From Moritella sp. JT01 (lineage in GTDB: Bacteria; Pseudomonadota; Gammaproteobacteria; Enterobacterales; Moritellaceae): DNA of 40,019 nt. The stretch is taken from contig NZ_LOCN01000027.1 of the NCBI RefSeq assembly GCF_001574435.1, positions 1 through 40,019 on the forward strand, written 5' to 3'. The notes beneath the pieces are model-generated. The model searched no databases. It was not told where the DNA came from and was given only the letters and a program-made list of their open reading frames with translations. The first letter of the stretch is position 1. The number at the start of each line of letters is the position of its first letter. This document shows positions 17,314-26,197 of the stretch, in pieces. The translations under genes were made by a program, and so were the position numbers.

Positions 17314-18531
17314 TTATTTAGTAAACTTACTAAATACTAGCGTCGCATTCGTACCGCCGAAACCAAAGCTGTTCGACATTACGTGAGTAAGTTCTGCATC
17401 AATTGCCTGACCTGAAACGATATCTAGACCATCAGCTTTTTCATCAAGATCTTGAATGTTTGCACTTGCTGCGATAAAGCTATTTTCCATCATGATCAAT
17501 GAATAAATCGCTTCATGTACACCAGCCGCGCCTAATGCATGGCCAGTCAGAGATTTTGTCGCACTGATTTTTGGTGACTTATGACCAAATACAGCTTGAA
17601 TAGCTTCAAGTTCTTTTGTATCGCCTACAGGTGTCGATGTACCGTGTGTATTTAGGTAATCAATTTCACCGTCTACTGTTTCTAGTGCTTGTTTCATACA
17701 ACGAATAGCACCCTCACCCGATGGCGCTACCATATCATAGCCGTCTGATGTTGCACCGTAACCGGTAATTTCAGCATAGATAGTTGCGCCACGAGCAAGT
17801 GCATGCTCAAGTTCTTCAACAACAACCATACCACCACCACCAGAGATAACGAAACCATCGCGGTTTGCGTCATATGTACGAGATGCTTGTTGTGGTGTTT
17901 CGTTATACTTCGTTGATAACGCGCCCATTGCATCGAACTCTAATGCTAAAGTCCAATCAATTTCTTCACCGCCGCCAGCGAATACTACGTCTTGTTTACC
18001 CAACTGGATTTGCTCTACTGCATGGCCAATACAATGCGCACTTGTTGCGCATGCAGAAGTAATAGAGTAGCTTGGGCCTTTAATTTTAAATGGTGTAGCA
18101 AGACAGGCAGAGATCGTGCTCGACATAGTACGAGTCACCATGTATGGACCGACACGTTTCACACTTTTATTACGAGCTATATCAACAGAATCAACAACGT
18201 TCTTTGATGATGCACCACCTGAACCTGCAATAAGGCCAGTACGTACGTTAGATACTTGCTCTTCTGTTAAACCTGAATCATCAATCGCTTCTTGCATTGC
18301 AATATAGCTGAAAGCGGCTGCATCACCCATGAAACGCATTGCTTTACGATCAATGATTTCCTTAGGATCAAGATTAACAGTTCCGCAGACTTGGCTACGT
18401 AAGTTTTGTTCAGCAAATTGTGGTGAAAATTCAATACCGCTGTTACCTGCTTTCAGTGACTCACATACTTCTGCTTTGTTGTTACCGATACTTGATACAA
18501 TACCTATACCTGTTATAACCGCTCTTTTCAT
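17314..18531 (-). CDS. fabB: 3-oxoacyl-ACP synthase I (beta-ketoacyl-ACP synthase)
   Basis: FabB condenses malonyl-ACP with acyl-ACP and is needed for the elongation step that makes unsaturated fatty acids. The 405-residue protein shows the nucleophile in [16 protein letters not shown] (about Cys 161-163), catalytic histidines in [11 protein letters not shown] and [15 protein letters not shown], and the C-terminal [14 protein letters not shown]. The sequence matches FabB rather than FabF at these points ([14 protein letters not shown]). A GGGAATATC ribosome site precedes the ATG. A possible FadR half-site lies upstream (18582-18598). It is transcribed alone, with a strong terminator. Confidence 0.96.
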   Translation of the reverse strand: MKRAVITGIGIVSSIGNNKAEVCESLKAGNSGIEFSPQFAEQNLRSQVCGTVNLDPKEIIDRKAMRFMGDAAAFSYIAMQEAIDDSGLTEEQVSNVRTGLIAGSGGASSKNVVDSVDIARNKSVKRVGPYMVTRTMSSTISACLATPFKIKGPSYSITSACATSAHCIGHAVEQIQLGKQDVVFAGGGEEIDWTLALEFDAMGALSTKYNETPQQASRTYDANRDGFVISGGGGMVVVEELEHALARGATIYAEITGYGATSDGYDMVAPSGEGAIRCMKQALETVDGEIDYLNTHGTSTPVGDTKELEAIQAVFGHKSPKISATKSLTGHALGAAGVHEAIYSLIMMENSFIAASANIQDLDEKADGLDIVSGQAIDAELTHVMSNSFGFGGTNATLVFSKFTK

Positions 18532-18986
18532 GATATTCCCTAATATAAAATTATTACGTTATTCTTACTTATTTTTTAACGTCATCTGGTCTGCTTTCCC
18601 TATAATCAGATAAAATTATGACCGTTTTATTAATTTTGGGCCTATGGACCCATTATTTTTATATTTTAAAAAAATCAGCCTTAATCTACTAGACGCCCAG
18701 TTAGAGCCTCAGTCCTACCTACCTTCATTATAGTAAAGCGTTAACACCCAGTATCCCATTGCTATCTATGATTGTCACCGCCTAAAAATTGCTTGTGATC
18801 AAATCATCTGCGATTGTTGTTACTTTTGCTGCTAAAACAACCATGACCGTCGCGCTGCAGTTCGGATGAAATACAAAGTTGGCAATTTAAGTCAGTGTAA
18901 ACAATCATTAATAGTAATCATTTTTTATCATCACTTTTGTGACATCTATAACATCAATTTAATAGATAATATCTAAGGAATAGAAT
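18532..18986. other. Intergenic region fabB / PhnD-like gene
   Basis: This 455-base divergent region has no credible coding frame. Near fabB it holds CTGGTCTG (about 18589-18596), a good half of the FadR consensus, and an imperfect dyad TGGGCCTATGGACCCA near 18638. Next to the plus-strand gene is a possible promoter, TTGTGA (18937-18942), 17 bases, TAATAG (18960-18965). The middle part, about 18690-18900, shows nothing I can name. Confidence 0.5.
18582..18598 (-). promoter_or_regulatory. Candidate FadR site upstream of fabB
   Basis: Read on the minus strand the sequence contains CAGACCAGAT; the FadR consensus half is GACCAGTT. The second half-site is poor. FadR is known to activate fabB in E. 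coli, which makes the position 50-65 bases upstream of the start suggestive. It is only a candidate. Confidence 0.35.
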
Positions 18987-19886
18987 ATGACAAAGCCACC
19001 ATGTGCTAATTTACAAGGTGTTTCATCCATATTTTTTCACTCATTAGTATTCTTTCTTATCATGCTATTGAGTTTTTCCTGCCGAGCTGAAATCAATCTG
19101 ATCTTTGGTCTATATACCTCGGATAAACCGACAACTATGGTCAGTAAATTCCGCCCTTTTATTAATACGCTCGAAGCGCAAATGACACATAAGTTAAAAC
19201 AACCTGTCCATATAAAAATGCACATTTCCAGTAACTATAATGATGGGGTACATGCACTTACCACTGGTAAAGTTGATTTTTCTCGCTTAGGTCCAGCGTC
19301 ATATATAACCGCTAAAAATGCCAATGCCAATTTACAACTACTTGCTATCGAAGCCAAAAAAGGCAAAAAGTTATTCTATGGGATTATTGCCGTTCAAACA
19401 GATAGTCCAATAACAAAACCGGAGCAATTAGTCGGTAAACGATTTGCATTTGGGTCCGAGCAATCCACAATTGGTCGTTATCTTTCACAAAGTTTCCTTG
19501 CAGACCATCATATATACGCGACAGATTTGGCCAAGTTTGACTACTTAGATAGACATGATGCTGTTGGAGCATCGGTTGCGGCAGGCCGATATGATGCAGG
19601 CGCATTAAAAGAAGGCACATTTAAAAAGCTACGCAGTAAAGGCGTATTATTACGTGAAATAGCAAGGTTTCCGAATGTGACTAAACCTTGGGTTGCAAGG
19701 GCAGGATTAAATGATGAAATAGCGCAAGCTTTATCTACATTGTTAATCGCCAGTAATGAGTCAAACGCATTATATAAAAATTCATTGAGTAAAAATGGAT
19801 TTCTATTAGGTGATGACAGTGACTATGACATTATTCGCCAATCGATGAGAGATAAACGTTTTTTTGAAACAAGATCAATTAAATGA
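18987..19886 (+). CDS. PhnD-like periplasmic substrate-binding protein, sensor-associated
   Basis: The 299-residue protein has an N-terminal signal peptide (hydrophobic FFLIMLLSF, likely cut near CRA/EI). It then has a phosphate/phosphonate-type (PhnD/PtxB-like) binding fold: NLIFGLYTSDKPTTMVSKFRPF, DGVHALTTGKVDFSRLGPASYI, QLVGKRFAFGSEQSTIGRYLSQ and AAGRYDAGALKEG. No phnC or phnE transporter genes adjoin it. Its stop overlaps the start of a hybrid histidine kinase by ATGA, so the pair is translationally coupled. I infer that it binds a small ligand in the periplasm and presents it to the kinase, as LuxP does for LuxQ or TorT for TorS. The ligand cannot be deduced. AAGGAATAGAAT provides the ribosome site. 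Confidence 0.82.
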   Translation: MTKPPCANLQGVSSIFFHSLVFFLIMLLSFSCRAEINLIFGLYTSDKPTTMVSKFRPFINTLEAQMTHKLKQPVHIKMHISSNYNDGVHALTTGKVDFSRLGPASYITAKNANANLQLLAIEAKKGKKLFYGIIAVQTDSPITKPEQLVGKRFAFGSEQSTIGRYLSQSFLADHHIYATDLAKFDYLDRHDAVGASVAAGRYDAGALKEGTFKKLRSKGVLLREIARFPNVTKPWVARAGLNDEIAQALSTLLIASNESNALYKNSLSKNGFLLGDDSDYDIIRQSMRDKRFFETRSIK

Positions 19887-21715
19887 CCCAACTGATTAAG
19901 CATTTACCACTCTGGTCCAAGATCCTTGTCGCCACATTGTGCATAACCCTTATCACAAGTTTAGCCGCTGGAGAATTAGCCAGGCGTTTTGAATATAACT
20001 ATCTCACCAATAATTTAACCACACAAATACAACAAACATTTAATATTTTATCCGCAACAACCATTGATAGCCTGATCACTGAAGATATCCCGCTACTTGA
20101 AACTATCATGTTACAGATATCATCAAACTACCCTGATGTAGAATTCTTTGCCATTTATAATGAACTGCATACTGTATTAGTCACTTGGGGAACGTTACCA
20201 CCAGAAGCTAGTTTACAACACCAAGTATTTCAACAGCCAGTTGCTTTTGGTGGTGAAACGTTTGGCTATATGCAAATGGCAGTCAGTACAGCTAGCTTAC
20301 AACAGGATATAACAGAGCACGTAAACTTAATTCGTCTGCTCATTGCGTTAATATTATTATGCTTAGCGCTGGCGATTTCGTTATTACTGCATTCTTCAGT
20401 ATTAAAACCAATAACAAACATTAACAATCGATTATTACAGCTATCTCAATTCCATCAAACAGGTGAACAGATCACGCTAGTATCAACGAATGAGTTAGAC
20501 CGTTTAAATGAGTCTGTCGACCTTATTCAGGAGTTTACTCATAAGCAAACACAACGTGAGCAGCAGTTACAAATAGCAAAAGAACAGGCCATTAATGCTA
20601 ACACGACAAAATCAACCTTTCTCGCCACCATGAGCCATGAAATAAGAAACCCAATGCATGCCATTTTAGGCGCATTGTCGTTATTAAATAAGAGTGAAAT
20701 GAGTGCAGAACAACAACACTTTATCGATACTAGCCTAAAATCTGCCAATATATTACTTGGCTTATTAAACAACATCCTCGATATGTCAAAAATCGAAGCC
20801 GGAAAACTACAACTTGAACATCGCGCTTTTAATATTCAAGAAATAGTACAAAATGTAACAAGTGTTCTTGAACCATTAGCACAGAAGAAAGAGATCACAC
20901 TTAATCATACCTGTAATACAGAAAAGCCGTTATGGGTACTCGGTGATGATAATAGGCTAGCGCAAATACTCATCAACTTAACCAATAATGCGATTAAGTT
21001 CACGCAACAAGGCCAGGTCAATGTGATGATGGAAGCAATACAACAGGCTAACCACACACAGCTTTGTTTCACAGTCAAAGATAACGGGATTGGTATCTCA
21101 GAGCATCAACTAAAGCATATTTTTGATGACTTCGTACAATCTGATAGCTCTTTTTCACGTGAATATGGTGGTTCGGGATTAGGGCTTGCTATCTCAAAAC
21201 AACTCATTACGTTAATGAAAGGAAGCATCACTGTCACCAGCCAATTAAATCAAGGCAGTGAATTCACAATTAAACTAAAGCTAGAAAATACGGCGGAGCC
21301 AGTCACTGAACAACCGATGCCTCAAGCACCAGCCGTCACAAAAGGCACCCCTACTCACTTGCTTCTCGTTGAGGACAATAAGGCAAATCAATTTATTACC
21401 AAGACTATTTTACAACGTGCGGGTTATACTGTGGATGTAGCAAGTAATGGTCTACTTGCAATTGAAGCCTGCGAGAAGCAACGCTATGAGTTAATATTAA
21501 TGGATTTACAAATGCCCGAAATGGATGGGTTTGACGCAACAAAAGGAATACGTCAAGCCTCTAATATAAATACAAACACACCGATTATAGCAATGACTGC
21601 AAACGCAACGACTGAGGACCGAGAGAATACCCTTGCAGCCGGTATGAATGATTTTTTAATGAAACCGGCGCGAGAAGACCAGTTAATGAAAAAAATCCGA
21701 CATTGGTTAAATTGA
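19883..21715 (+). CDS. Hybrid sensor histidine kinase with C-terminal receiver
   Basis: The 610-residue membrane kinase has, in order: a transmembrane helix (about 12-32), a periplasmic sensor region of about 120 residues, a second helix (about 150-172), a HAMP-like linker and a dimerisation domain with SHEIRNP (phospho-His about 252). An ATP-binding domain with N-box NLTNNAIKF (about 365), DNGIGIS (about 400) and GGSGLGLAI (about 429) follows, then a receiver domain with ED (497-498), phospho-acceptor Asp 541 and Lys 594. There is no Hpt domain, and no DNA-binding regulator is nearby, so the phosphate must pass to proteins elsewhere. It overlaps the binding-protein gene by four bases. It converges with nagZ at 20 bases with no hairpin between. 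Confidence 0.92.
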   Translation: MTQLIKHLPLWSKILVATLCITLITSLAAGELARRFEYNYLTNNLTTQIQQTFNILSATTIDSLITEDIPLLETIMLQISSNYPDVEFFAIYNELHTVLVTWGTLPPEASLQHQVFQQPVAFGGETFGYMQMAVSTASLQQDITEHVNLIRLLIALILLCLALAISLLLHSSVLKPITNINNRLLQLSQFHQTGEQITLVSTNELDRLNESVDLIQEFTHKQTQREQQLQIAKEQAINANTTKSTFLATMSHEIRNPMHAILGALSLLNKSEMSAEQQHFIDTSLKSANILLGLLNNILDMSKIEAGKLQLEHRAFNIQEIVQNVTSVLEPLAQKKEITLNHTCNTEKPLWVLGDDNRLAQILINLTNNAIKFTQQGQVNVMMEAIQQANHTQLCFTVKDNGIGISEHQLKHIFDDFVQSDSSFSREYGGSGLGLAISKQLITLMKGSITVTSQLNQGSEFTIKLKLENTAEPVTEQPMPQAPAVTKGTPTHLLLVEDNKANQFITKTILQRAGYTVDVASNGLLAIEACEKQRYELILMDLQMPEMDGFDATKGIRQASNINTNTPIIAMTANATTEDRENTLAAGMNDFLMKPAREDQLMKKIRHWLN

Positions 21716-21735
21716 ATATTAGCGGCAATCTAACC

Positions 21736-22749
21736 TTAACTAAATTGCTGATTAAACTTGGCTACCGATGCTGCCGTATCTTGCCATAAGCGGCTACTTT
21801 TAAGCTCCGGCAATGTAAAATTGCTCGTATGCTTAAGGTTAAAATCATCGGTTGTTAAATTATTATCCAAGCCATCTAATAATGCTTCCACACCTGTGCG
21901 ATCATTACACGCGAGTAATAAGTTACACCCAGCCCACATAGCCTGCTCTGCTCGTTCTAAATAGTTACCCGCAACGCTGGCGCCGTGCATCGATAAATCA
22001 TCAGAAAAAATAGCGCCTTTAAAGCCTAACTCTTGTCTTAATATCGTTTGTAACCAGTATTGAGAGAAACCAGCCGCTTTAGTATCAACTTGCTGATAAA
22101 TAACATGTGCAGGCATAATTGCATCAAGTTGCGCATTAGCAATAAGGGATTTAAATGGCAATAAGTCCGTTGCGCTGATGTCGGCTAAGCTGCGTTCATC
22201 AATCGGTAATGCAATATGTGAATCAGCTAACACACTGCCATGTCCAGGAAAGTGTTTACCTGTCGTTTTCATACCAGCTTGGTGCATACCAACGCACAAT
22301 TGCGTCGAAAGATCGGTTACCCAGCTTGGATCCGCATGGAATGAACGGTCACCAATAACTTGACTACCACGTTCTAAATCCAGTACCGGAGCAAAGCTTA
22401 AATCTATATCAAATGCCAATAACTCTGCCGCTAACATCCAGCCACATTGTTGGGTGAACTGTTTCGCTGTTTCACGATCATCAGCATATAACGCCGCAAT
22501 CTTACCCATTGCAGGTATACGTGTAAACTGCTCACGAAAACGTTGAACACGACCACCTTCATGATCAACCGCTATCACTATTTGTGAGTGAGCCGCTTTA
22601 CGAATTGATTTAATTAATGCATTTAACTGAGTATGGTCACCATAATTACGACTAAACAAGATCAAACCACCGGTTAATGGGTGCGCTAAGATCTCTTTAT
22701 CTTCAGCCGTTAATTCATAACCGTCAACATCTACTACTACTGGTCCCAC
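21736..22749 (-). CDS. nagZ: Beta-N-acetylhexosaminidase of cell-wall recycling
   Basis: NagZ removes N-acetylglucosamine from anhydro-muropeptides in the cytosol during peptidoglycan recycling. The 337-residue glycoside hydrolase family 3 protein starts MGPVVVDVDGYELT like E. coli NagZ. It has IAVDHEGGRVQRF, the catalytic-loop KHFPGHGSVLADSH with the Asp-His dyad, and the nucleophile in FSDDLSMHGA. It is the last gene of hinT / lipoprotein / thiK / nagZ and overlaps the thiK stop by 13 bases. There is no signal peptide, consistent with cytosolic action. Confidence 0.97.
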   Translation of the reverse strand: MGPVVVDVDGYELTAEDKEILAHPLTGGLILFSRNYGDHTQLNALIKSIRKAAHSQIVIAVDHEGGRVQRFREQFTRIPAMGKIAALYADDRETAKQFTQQCGWMLAAELLAFDIDLSFAPVLDLERGSQVIGDRSFHADPSWVTDLSTQLCVGMHQAGMKTTGKHFPGHGSVLADSHIALPIDERSLADISATDLLPFKSLIANAQLDAIMPAHVIYQQVDTKAAGFSQYWLQTILRQELGFKGAIFSDDLSMHGASVAGNYLERAEQAMWAGCNLLLACNDRTGVEALLDGLDNNLTTDDFNLKHTSNFTLPELKSSRLWQDTAASVAKFNQQFS

Positions 22750-23621
22750 GACAATTCCTTATTAAATCTGTTAATTTTATCGGCTATAGCACGTTCAGAT
22801 TGCTGCCATAGCGTTAAATAGGTGACATCTTTATCTTGCTGGTACATAACGATACACCACAATAAAGTCATCATTTCGACCACAACAGCCATTACCGCTA
22901 ATTGCTCTAATGTCACTTTCGCTGCAGGGTAATAATGATTGTAATACGTTAAAAACAGCACCTGCTGTGAATGTTCCCAAGCGAATGTCTGAAATAATGT
23001 CGTAATATCAAAATCACAATGACCCGCGGCTGCAAATTCCCAATCCAGTAAATACAACTTAGCTTGTTCATCCACCATAAAATTCAATGGATTCATATCG
23101 TGATGACAAAACCCCTGTCTATTTGAAGGTAACTGATGTTCAATTAAATGTATCACAAATGCGAGTTGCTGATCGAGTCTCACGGTTTTAAATTCGGACT
23201 TTAGTGTTTGATAATAATGCTGAAGCCGCTCAACCATATTAAGGTGATGTGCAGGTAAGGGCTGTTGATGAAGCGTGGCCGTTAATTGTGCTATTTTATC
23301 AATATTTTCATCGCGAGCTTGTTCATCAAGATCCCAGTGTTTACCCGTGATCCAATCACAAATGATGCCTTGCTCATATTGAGCAATAATATTTGGCGAC
23401 AAACCAATAGCAGCGGCCTGTATTTGCGCAGCACACTCGTGCTCGACATGATTATCCATGTCATTGTAAGCCGCTGAAAATTGTCTTACAAAATAACGAT
23501 GACGCAAACCATATAGTTGAAAATCCAAACGGTAATTATGGTTACTTAAACCTCCCTCAACAGGTTGTAAAGAAAATGACTCGGGGCTAAAACGAACAAC
23601 AAATTCAGGGATAACTATCAT
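22737..23621 (-). CDS. thiK: ThiK-like phosphotransferase (probable thiamine kinase)
   Basis: The 294-residue protein belongs to the choline/aminoglycoside kinase-like fold. It has a glycine-rich N-lobe EGGLSNHNYRL, the catalytic loop FCHHDMNPLNFMV (about residues 167-179) and the metal-binding YLLDWEFAAAGHCDFDI. In E. coli ThiK (YcfN) phosphorylates thiamine and lies directly upstream of nagZ; the same position here supports the assignment. The start overlaps the upstream lipoprotein stop by ATGA and the end overlaps nagZ, so the three genes are translationally coupled. Substrate specificity is inferred from position and family. Confidence 0.8.
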   Translation of the reverse strand: MIVIPEFVVRFSPESFSLQPVEGGLSNHNYRLDFQLYGLRHRYFVRQFSAAYNDMDNHVEHECAAQIQAAAIGLSPNIIAQYEQGIICDWITGKHWDLDEQARDENIDKIAQLTATLHQQPLPAHHLNMVERLQHYYQTLKSEFKTVRLDQQLAFVIHLIEHQLPSNRQGFCHHDMNPLNFMVDEQAKLYLLDWEFAAAGHCDFDITTLFQTFAWEHSQQVLFLTYYNHYYPAAKVTLEQLAVMAVVVEMMTLLWCIVMYQQDKDVTYLTLWQQSERAIADKINRFNKELSWDQ

Positions 23622-24109
23622 AAAAAGACGGGGCTACTCACTTGGGCTTCAACCGTATTAAAACGGTTATTGATCAATTCGATACTTAATGTATGTTTAT
23701 CGCTCGTATTCTCAGCCTGAGAAATATTAATGACTAACGAATAACCGGAATAAGTCCGGCCTGAGTGATACTGTGATACTTGTTCTGTTAAAATTTGAAT
23801 ATCAAACCAATCAGGTTTTGAGAATGTTTCGGCGCTAGCACGTTGCAATTCATTATGCGTAACCGGCAAGGTTACCGTCGTATTGGGAAGCGCTATATAT
23901 AATAGCTGACCATGCTTAAAACTACCTTGAACAAAATAAGGCTGTTGTAATAGTTGCCGGCTTAACGTTCGCACTTGCGTTATTAAGGGGTGTTCAATAA
24001 TGACTTCAAGAGGAGCAGTCATAACTTGTCGGTCATGGTACGCTTGTGAGGTACAACCACTGACAACTAACGCACTCAATATATAAACCAGTGTGAGTAT
24101 CCATTTCAT
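23618..24109 (-). CDS. Outer-membrane lipoprotein at the lpoB position
   Basis: The 163-residue protein has a clear lipoprotein signal (residues 1-19, lipobox VVSGC), so it is probably an outer-membrane lipoprotein. In E. coli the genes between hinT and thiK are ycfL and lpoB, the latter encoding the activator of PBP1b. Only one gene is present here. Its globular part (about 50-155) has the general pattern of LpoB: a strand (LLYIALPNTT), a helix (NELQRASAETF), F-D-I-Q-I-L-T-E-Q, and a later strand pair (YSLVINISQAE, TLSIELINN). This resemblance is by eye only. It is too divergent for a firm name and has no Pro-rich linker of the enterobacterial type. Confidence 0.6.
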   Translation of the reverse strand: MKWILTLVYILSALVVSGCTSQAYHDRQVMTAPLEVIIEHPLITQVRTLSRQLLQQPYFVQGSFKHGQLLYIALPNTTVTLPVTHNELQRASAETFSKPDWFDIQILTEQVSQYHSGRTYSGYSLVINISQAENTSDKHTLSIELINNRFNTVEAQVSSPVFL

Positions 24110-24158
24110 TTAACACTCCCCCCAAAGCTATTGATAATTTATGAGATGAGAATAACAA

Positions 24159-24512
24159 CTAGTATGTTGTGACCATCGCACCCAATTGTTCACCACCAAC
24201 AAGATGCATATGTAAATGATACACCTCCTGTCCGCCATGTTTATTACAGTTAATGATTAGACGATAGCCATTTTCAGCAATACCCTCTTGTTCCGCAATT
24301 TTTCTTGCCACAATGAAGAGACGCCCTAATGCTAATTCATCTTCTTCACATACATCATTCGTCGTCGGGATCAGTTTATTGGGGATGATAAGCACATGTG
24401 TTGATGCTTTTGGACTAATATCACGAAATGCAGTCACTAATTCATCTTGATACAGAATGTCCGCAGGGATCTCTTTATCGATGATCTTACGAAAAATCGT
24501 TTCTTCCGCCAT
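24159..24512 (-). CDS. hinT: HIT-family purine nucleoside phosphoramidase
   Basis: The 117-residue HIT protein carries the histidine triad [10 protein letters not shown] (about residues 99-108) and the N-terminal [20 protein letters not shown] typical of HinT. The enzyme hydrolyses AMP-lysine-type phosphoramidates in the cytosol. It heads the hinT / lipoprotein / thiK / nagZ cluster, 49 bases upstream of the lipoprotein gene, with a ribosome site GGAGCGAAACAA. Confidence 0.96.
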   Translation of the reverse strand: MAEETIFRKIIDKEIPADILYQDELVTAFRDISPKASTHVLIIPNKLIPTTNDVCEEDELALGRLFIVARKIAEQEGIAENGYRLIINCNKHGGQEVYHLHMHLVGGEQLGAMVTTY

Positions 24513-24656
24513 TTGTTTCGCTCCATTACAAAATTAAGTTATTCAATACTATGTGAAAAAAACGATAAATACACTCACTATCAGTAATAGTTCATGTTCT
24601 ATACCCAAACTACTTAATAATCAATACCAAAACAGACCTCAACGCGAGATAGCAGC

Positions 24657-24710
24657 GACAAAAAAGCCCATCACACCCTACACTTTAGTGTAGTTTGTAA
24701 TGGGCTTTAA
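24657..24710 (-). terminator. Terminator after the pterin synthase-like gene
   Basis: Outer arms AAAGCCCAT/ATGGGCTTT and inner arms CTACACT/AGTGTAG form a long two-part hairpin; on the minus strand TTTTTT follows. It lies 30 bases after the stop of the 24743-25615 gene. Confidence 0.85.
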
Positions 24711-24742
24711 TTTAGAAATTATAAATTAATTGCTAATGCCGA

Positions 24743-25615
24743 TTAAGCTGAAGCAATTGCACCTTTACCGACACCTTCATAAGCAAATACAGTGAGTGAA
24801 TCACTGCAATCTTTTGCTAATGTATCCGCGATATATTGTGCAATGTTTTCTACTGTTGTTTCTGTTGGCATAATTTCAACAACTGATTTACTAATCGCAA
24901 GTTGGAATTCACCTTGTGGCGCTTGATATTTAAAACAATAATGCTCAGGCGTTAATGCAGCCATACCCGCGCGAGAAAGTGAAACTTCTGATGCCGACAC
25001 CATATCGCAATGCTCCGCCAAATAGATATCTTTCCAACGTTCAGCCCAACTCGCTTCAAGTGCAGGATCACGTTCATCATTACGCAAGATCTCAATTGTC
25101 GAACGGTGACCATGTGCAATACGCTGACAGTTACCAAGGTGTTTACGTAAACCATGGCTGTAGCAGTATTCTGCCCCATCAATTTTCTCTTCACGTAATT
25201 TAACGTCTAACTTTTTCACGTTATTTGGTAAACGTAGCATAAGCTGCTCAGTTAAGTACGTCTCTAAATTCGCTAGCGTAATTTGTTCTGCTGGAATCAA
25301 TGCAAATGCTTGATCAGGGCATGCTAAATGAATTGAATCACGGTTTTCACGCCATGCATCAACGTACGTAAATGCACCATCGCTCATCACATCACAAAAT
25401 TTAGCATGAGCAGGTACGATCAACTTATGATCAACCAGTTCATCAACTGTCGATTTAATCAGTTTTTTCACAATACCAAAATCGAGGATCATACTCTGTT
25501 CATTTAAGTCACCATGCAGAACGATATCCACTAGCCAGCTTTGGCCAATAATGCCACGTGAATAATCCAATACTGAAGAATCAATAACAGTAAGATCTTT
25601 GACGAATAATTTCAT
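24743..25615 (-). CDS. Tandem 6-pyruvoyl/6-carboxy-tetrahydropterin synthase-like protein
   Basis: The 290-residue protein looks like two fused tunnelling-fold (PTPS/QueD) domains. In residues 1-145 the zinc motif HGH is replaced (GQSW, about 24-27), but the DF pair (45-46), the DH pair (62-63) and a closing KLREE are kept. In residues 150-290 the first part of the active site is intact: His 154, Cys 163 in GNCQ, and HGH at 168-170. The DF...DH segment is not recognisable there, and PTETTVENIA plus YEG close the domain. The halves thus seem to keep complementary parts of one active site. A role in queuosine or another pterin-like pathway is plausible but not shown; no queC, queE or folE lies nearby. 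Confidence 0.75.
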   Translation of the reverse strand: MKLFVKDLTVIDSSVLDYSRGIIGQSWLVDIVLHGDLNEQSMILDFGIVKKLIKSTVDELVDHKLIVPAHAKFCDVMSDGAFTYVDAWRENRDSIHLACPDQAFALIPAEQITLANLETYLTEQLMLRLPNNVKKLDVKLREEKIDGAEYCYSHGLRKHLGNCQRIAHGHRSTIEILRNDERDPALEASWAERWKDIYLAEHCDMVSASEVSLSRAGMAALTPEHYCFKYQAPQGEFQLAISKSVVEIMPTETTVENIAQYIADTLAKDCSDSLTVFAYEGVGKGAIASA

Positions 25616-25668
25616 CTAAATTTTGTCCTTTATGGTAACTAAATAGGTATTTATATTATTGATTAGCG

Positions 25669-26061
25669 CTATTTTTGTGCGTCGTATTCATCTTTAAATG
25701 AAGCAATCAGCTCTTCACTATCAACAACAACTACATCTTGACCTGCTTTTGGAAATACTGAGATAACAACGCCATCAGCAGCAAGACCTGGTAGCCAGTT
25801 GTTACGCCAAGCACCCATCTCAATTTGAAGCGGCTGACACTCAGACCAATCGCCTTCGATCCATTCACTTGCAAACTCGGCATGTGGCCAAACAGGAATG
25901 CTTCGCTCACCTTCCGCTTCGCTAACAACAAAACCGTTAGCATCCGCTAATGTCCACACTTCTTCAGACTTAACCGCACGAAAAATGAAATAGTTGAAAC
26001 GCGCTTCAGGAGACCTTTCAACGGCTTCAGCAGTTTGTTTGTCATGAATTTTAAATGTCAT
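25669..26061 (-). CDS. DUF2750 domain protein
   Basis: A 130-residue acidic, tryptophan-rich protein without signal peptide or membrane segment. The pattern ARFNYFIFRAVKSEEVWTL followed by GFVVSEAEGERSIPVWPHAEFASEW and a C-terminal VVDSEELI resembles the DUF2750 family, a small group of uncharacterised cytosolic proteins. It is 53 bases upstream of the pterin synthase-like gene on the same strand and may be co-transcribed with it. No function can be assigned. Confidence 0.75.
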   Translation of the reverse strand: MTFKIHDKQTAEAVERSPEARFNYFIFRAVKSEEVWTLADANGFVVSEAEGERSIPVWPHAEFASEWIEGDWSECQPLQIEMGAWRNNWLPGLAADGVVISVFPKAGQDVVVVDSEELIASFKDEYDAQK

Positions 26062-26137
26062 AATTTTCTCTCAAGAAACCGCCATTGGCAGTTTCAAATA
26101 ATGTTTATAATAAAGCAGCAGCGGATTGTACGCTGCA

Positions 26138-26174
26138 CAATAATAAATACCAATAATAAATACCAATAATAATA
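26138..26174. repeat. Short AT-rich tandem repeat
   Basis: A 13-base unit CAATAATAAATAC occurs about two and a half times in a row downstream of the PLP-enzyme gene and upstream of the DUF2750 gene. Just before it is a 6-bp hairpin GCAGCG-GATTGTA-CGCTGC near 26115-26135 without a T tract. Confidence 0.7.
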
Positions 26175-26197
26175 GTAAAAGTTAAACGGGCGTGGTT

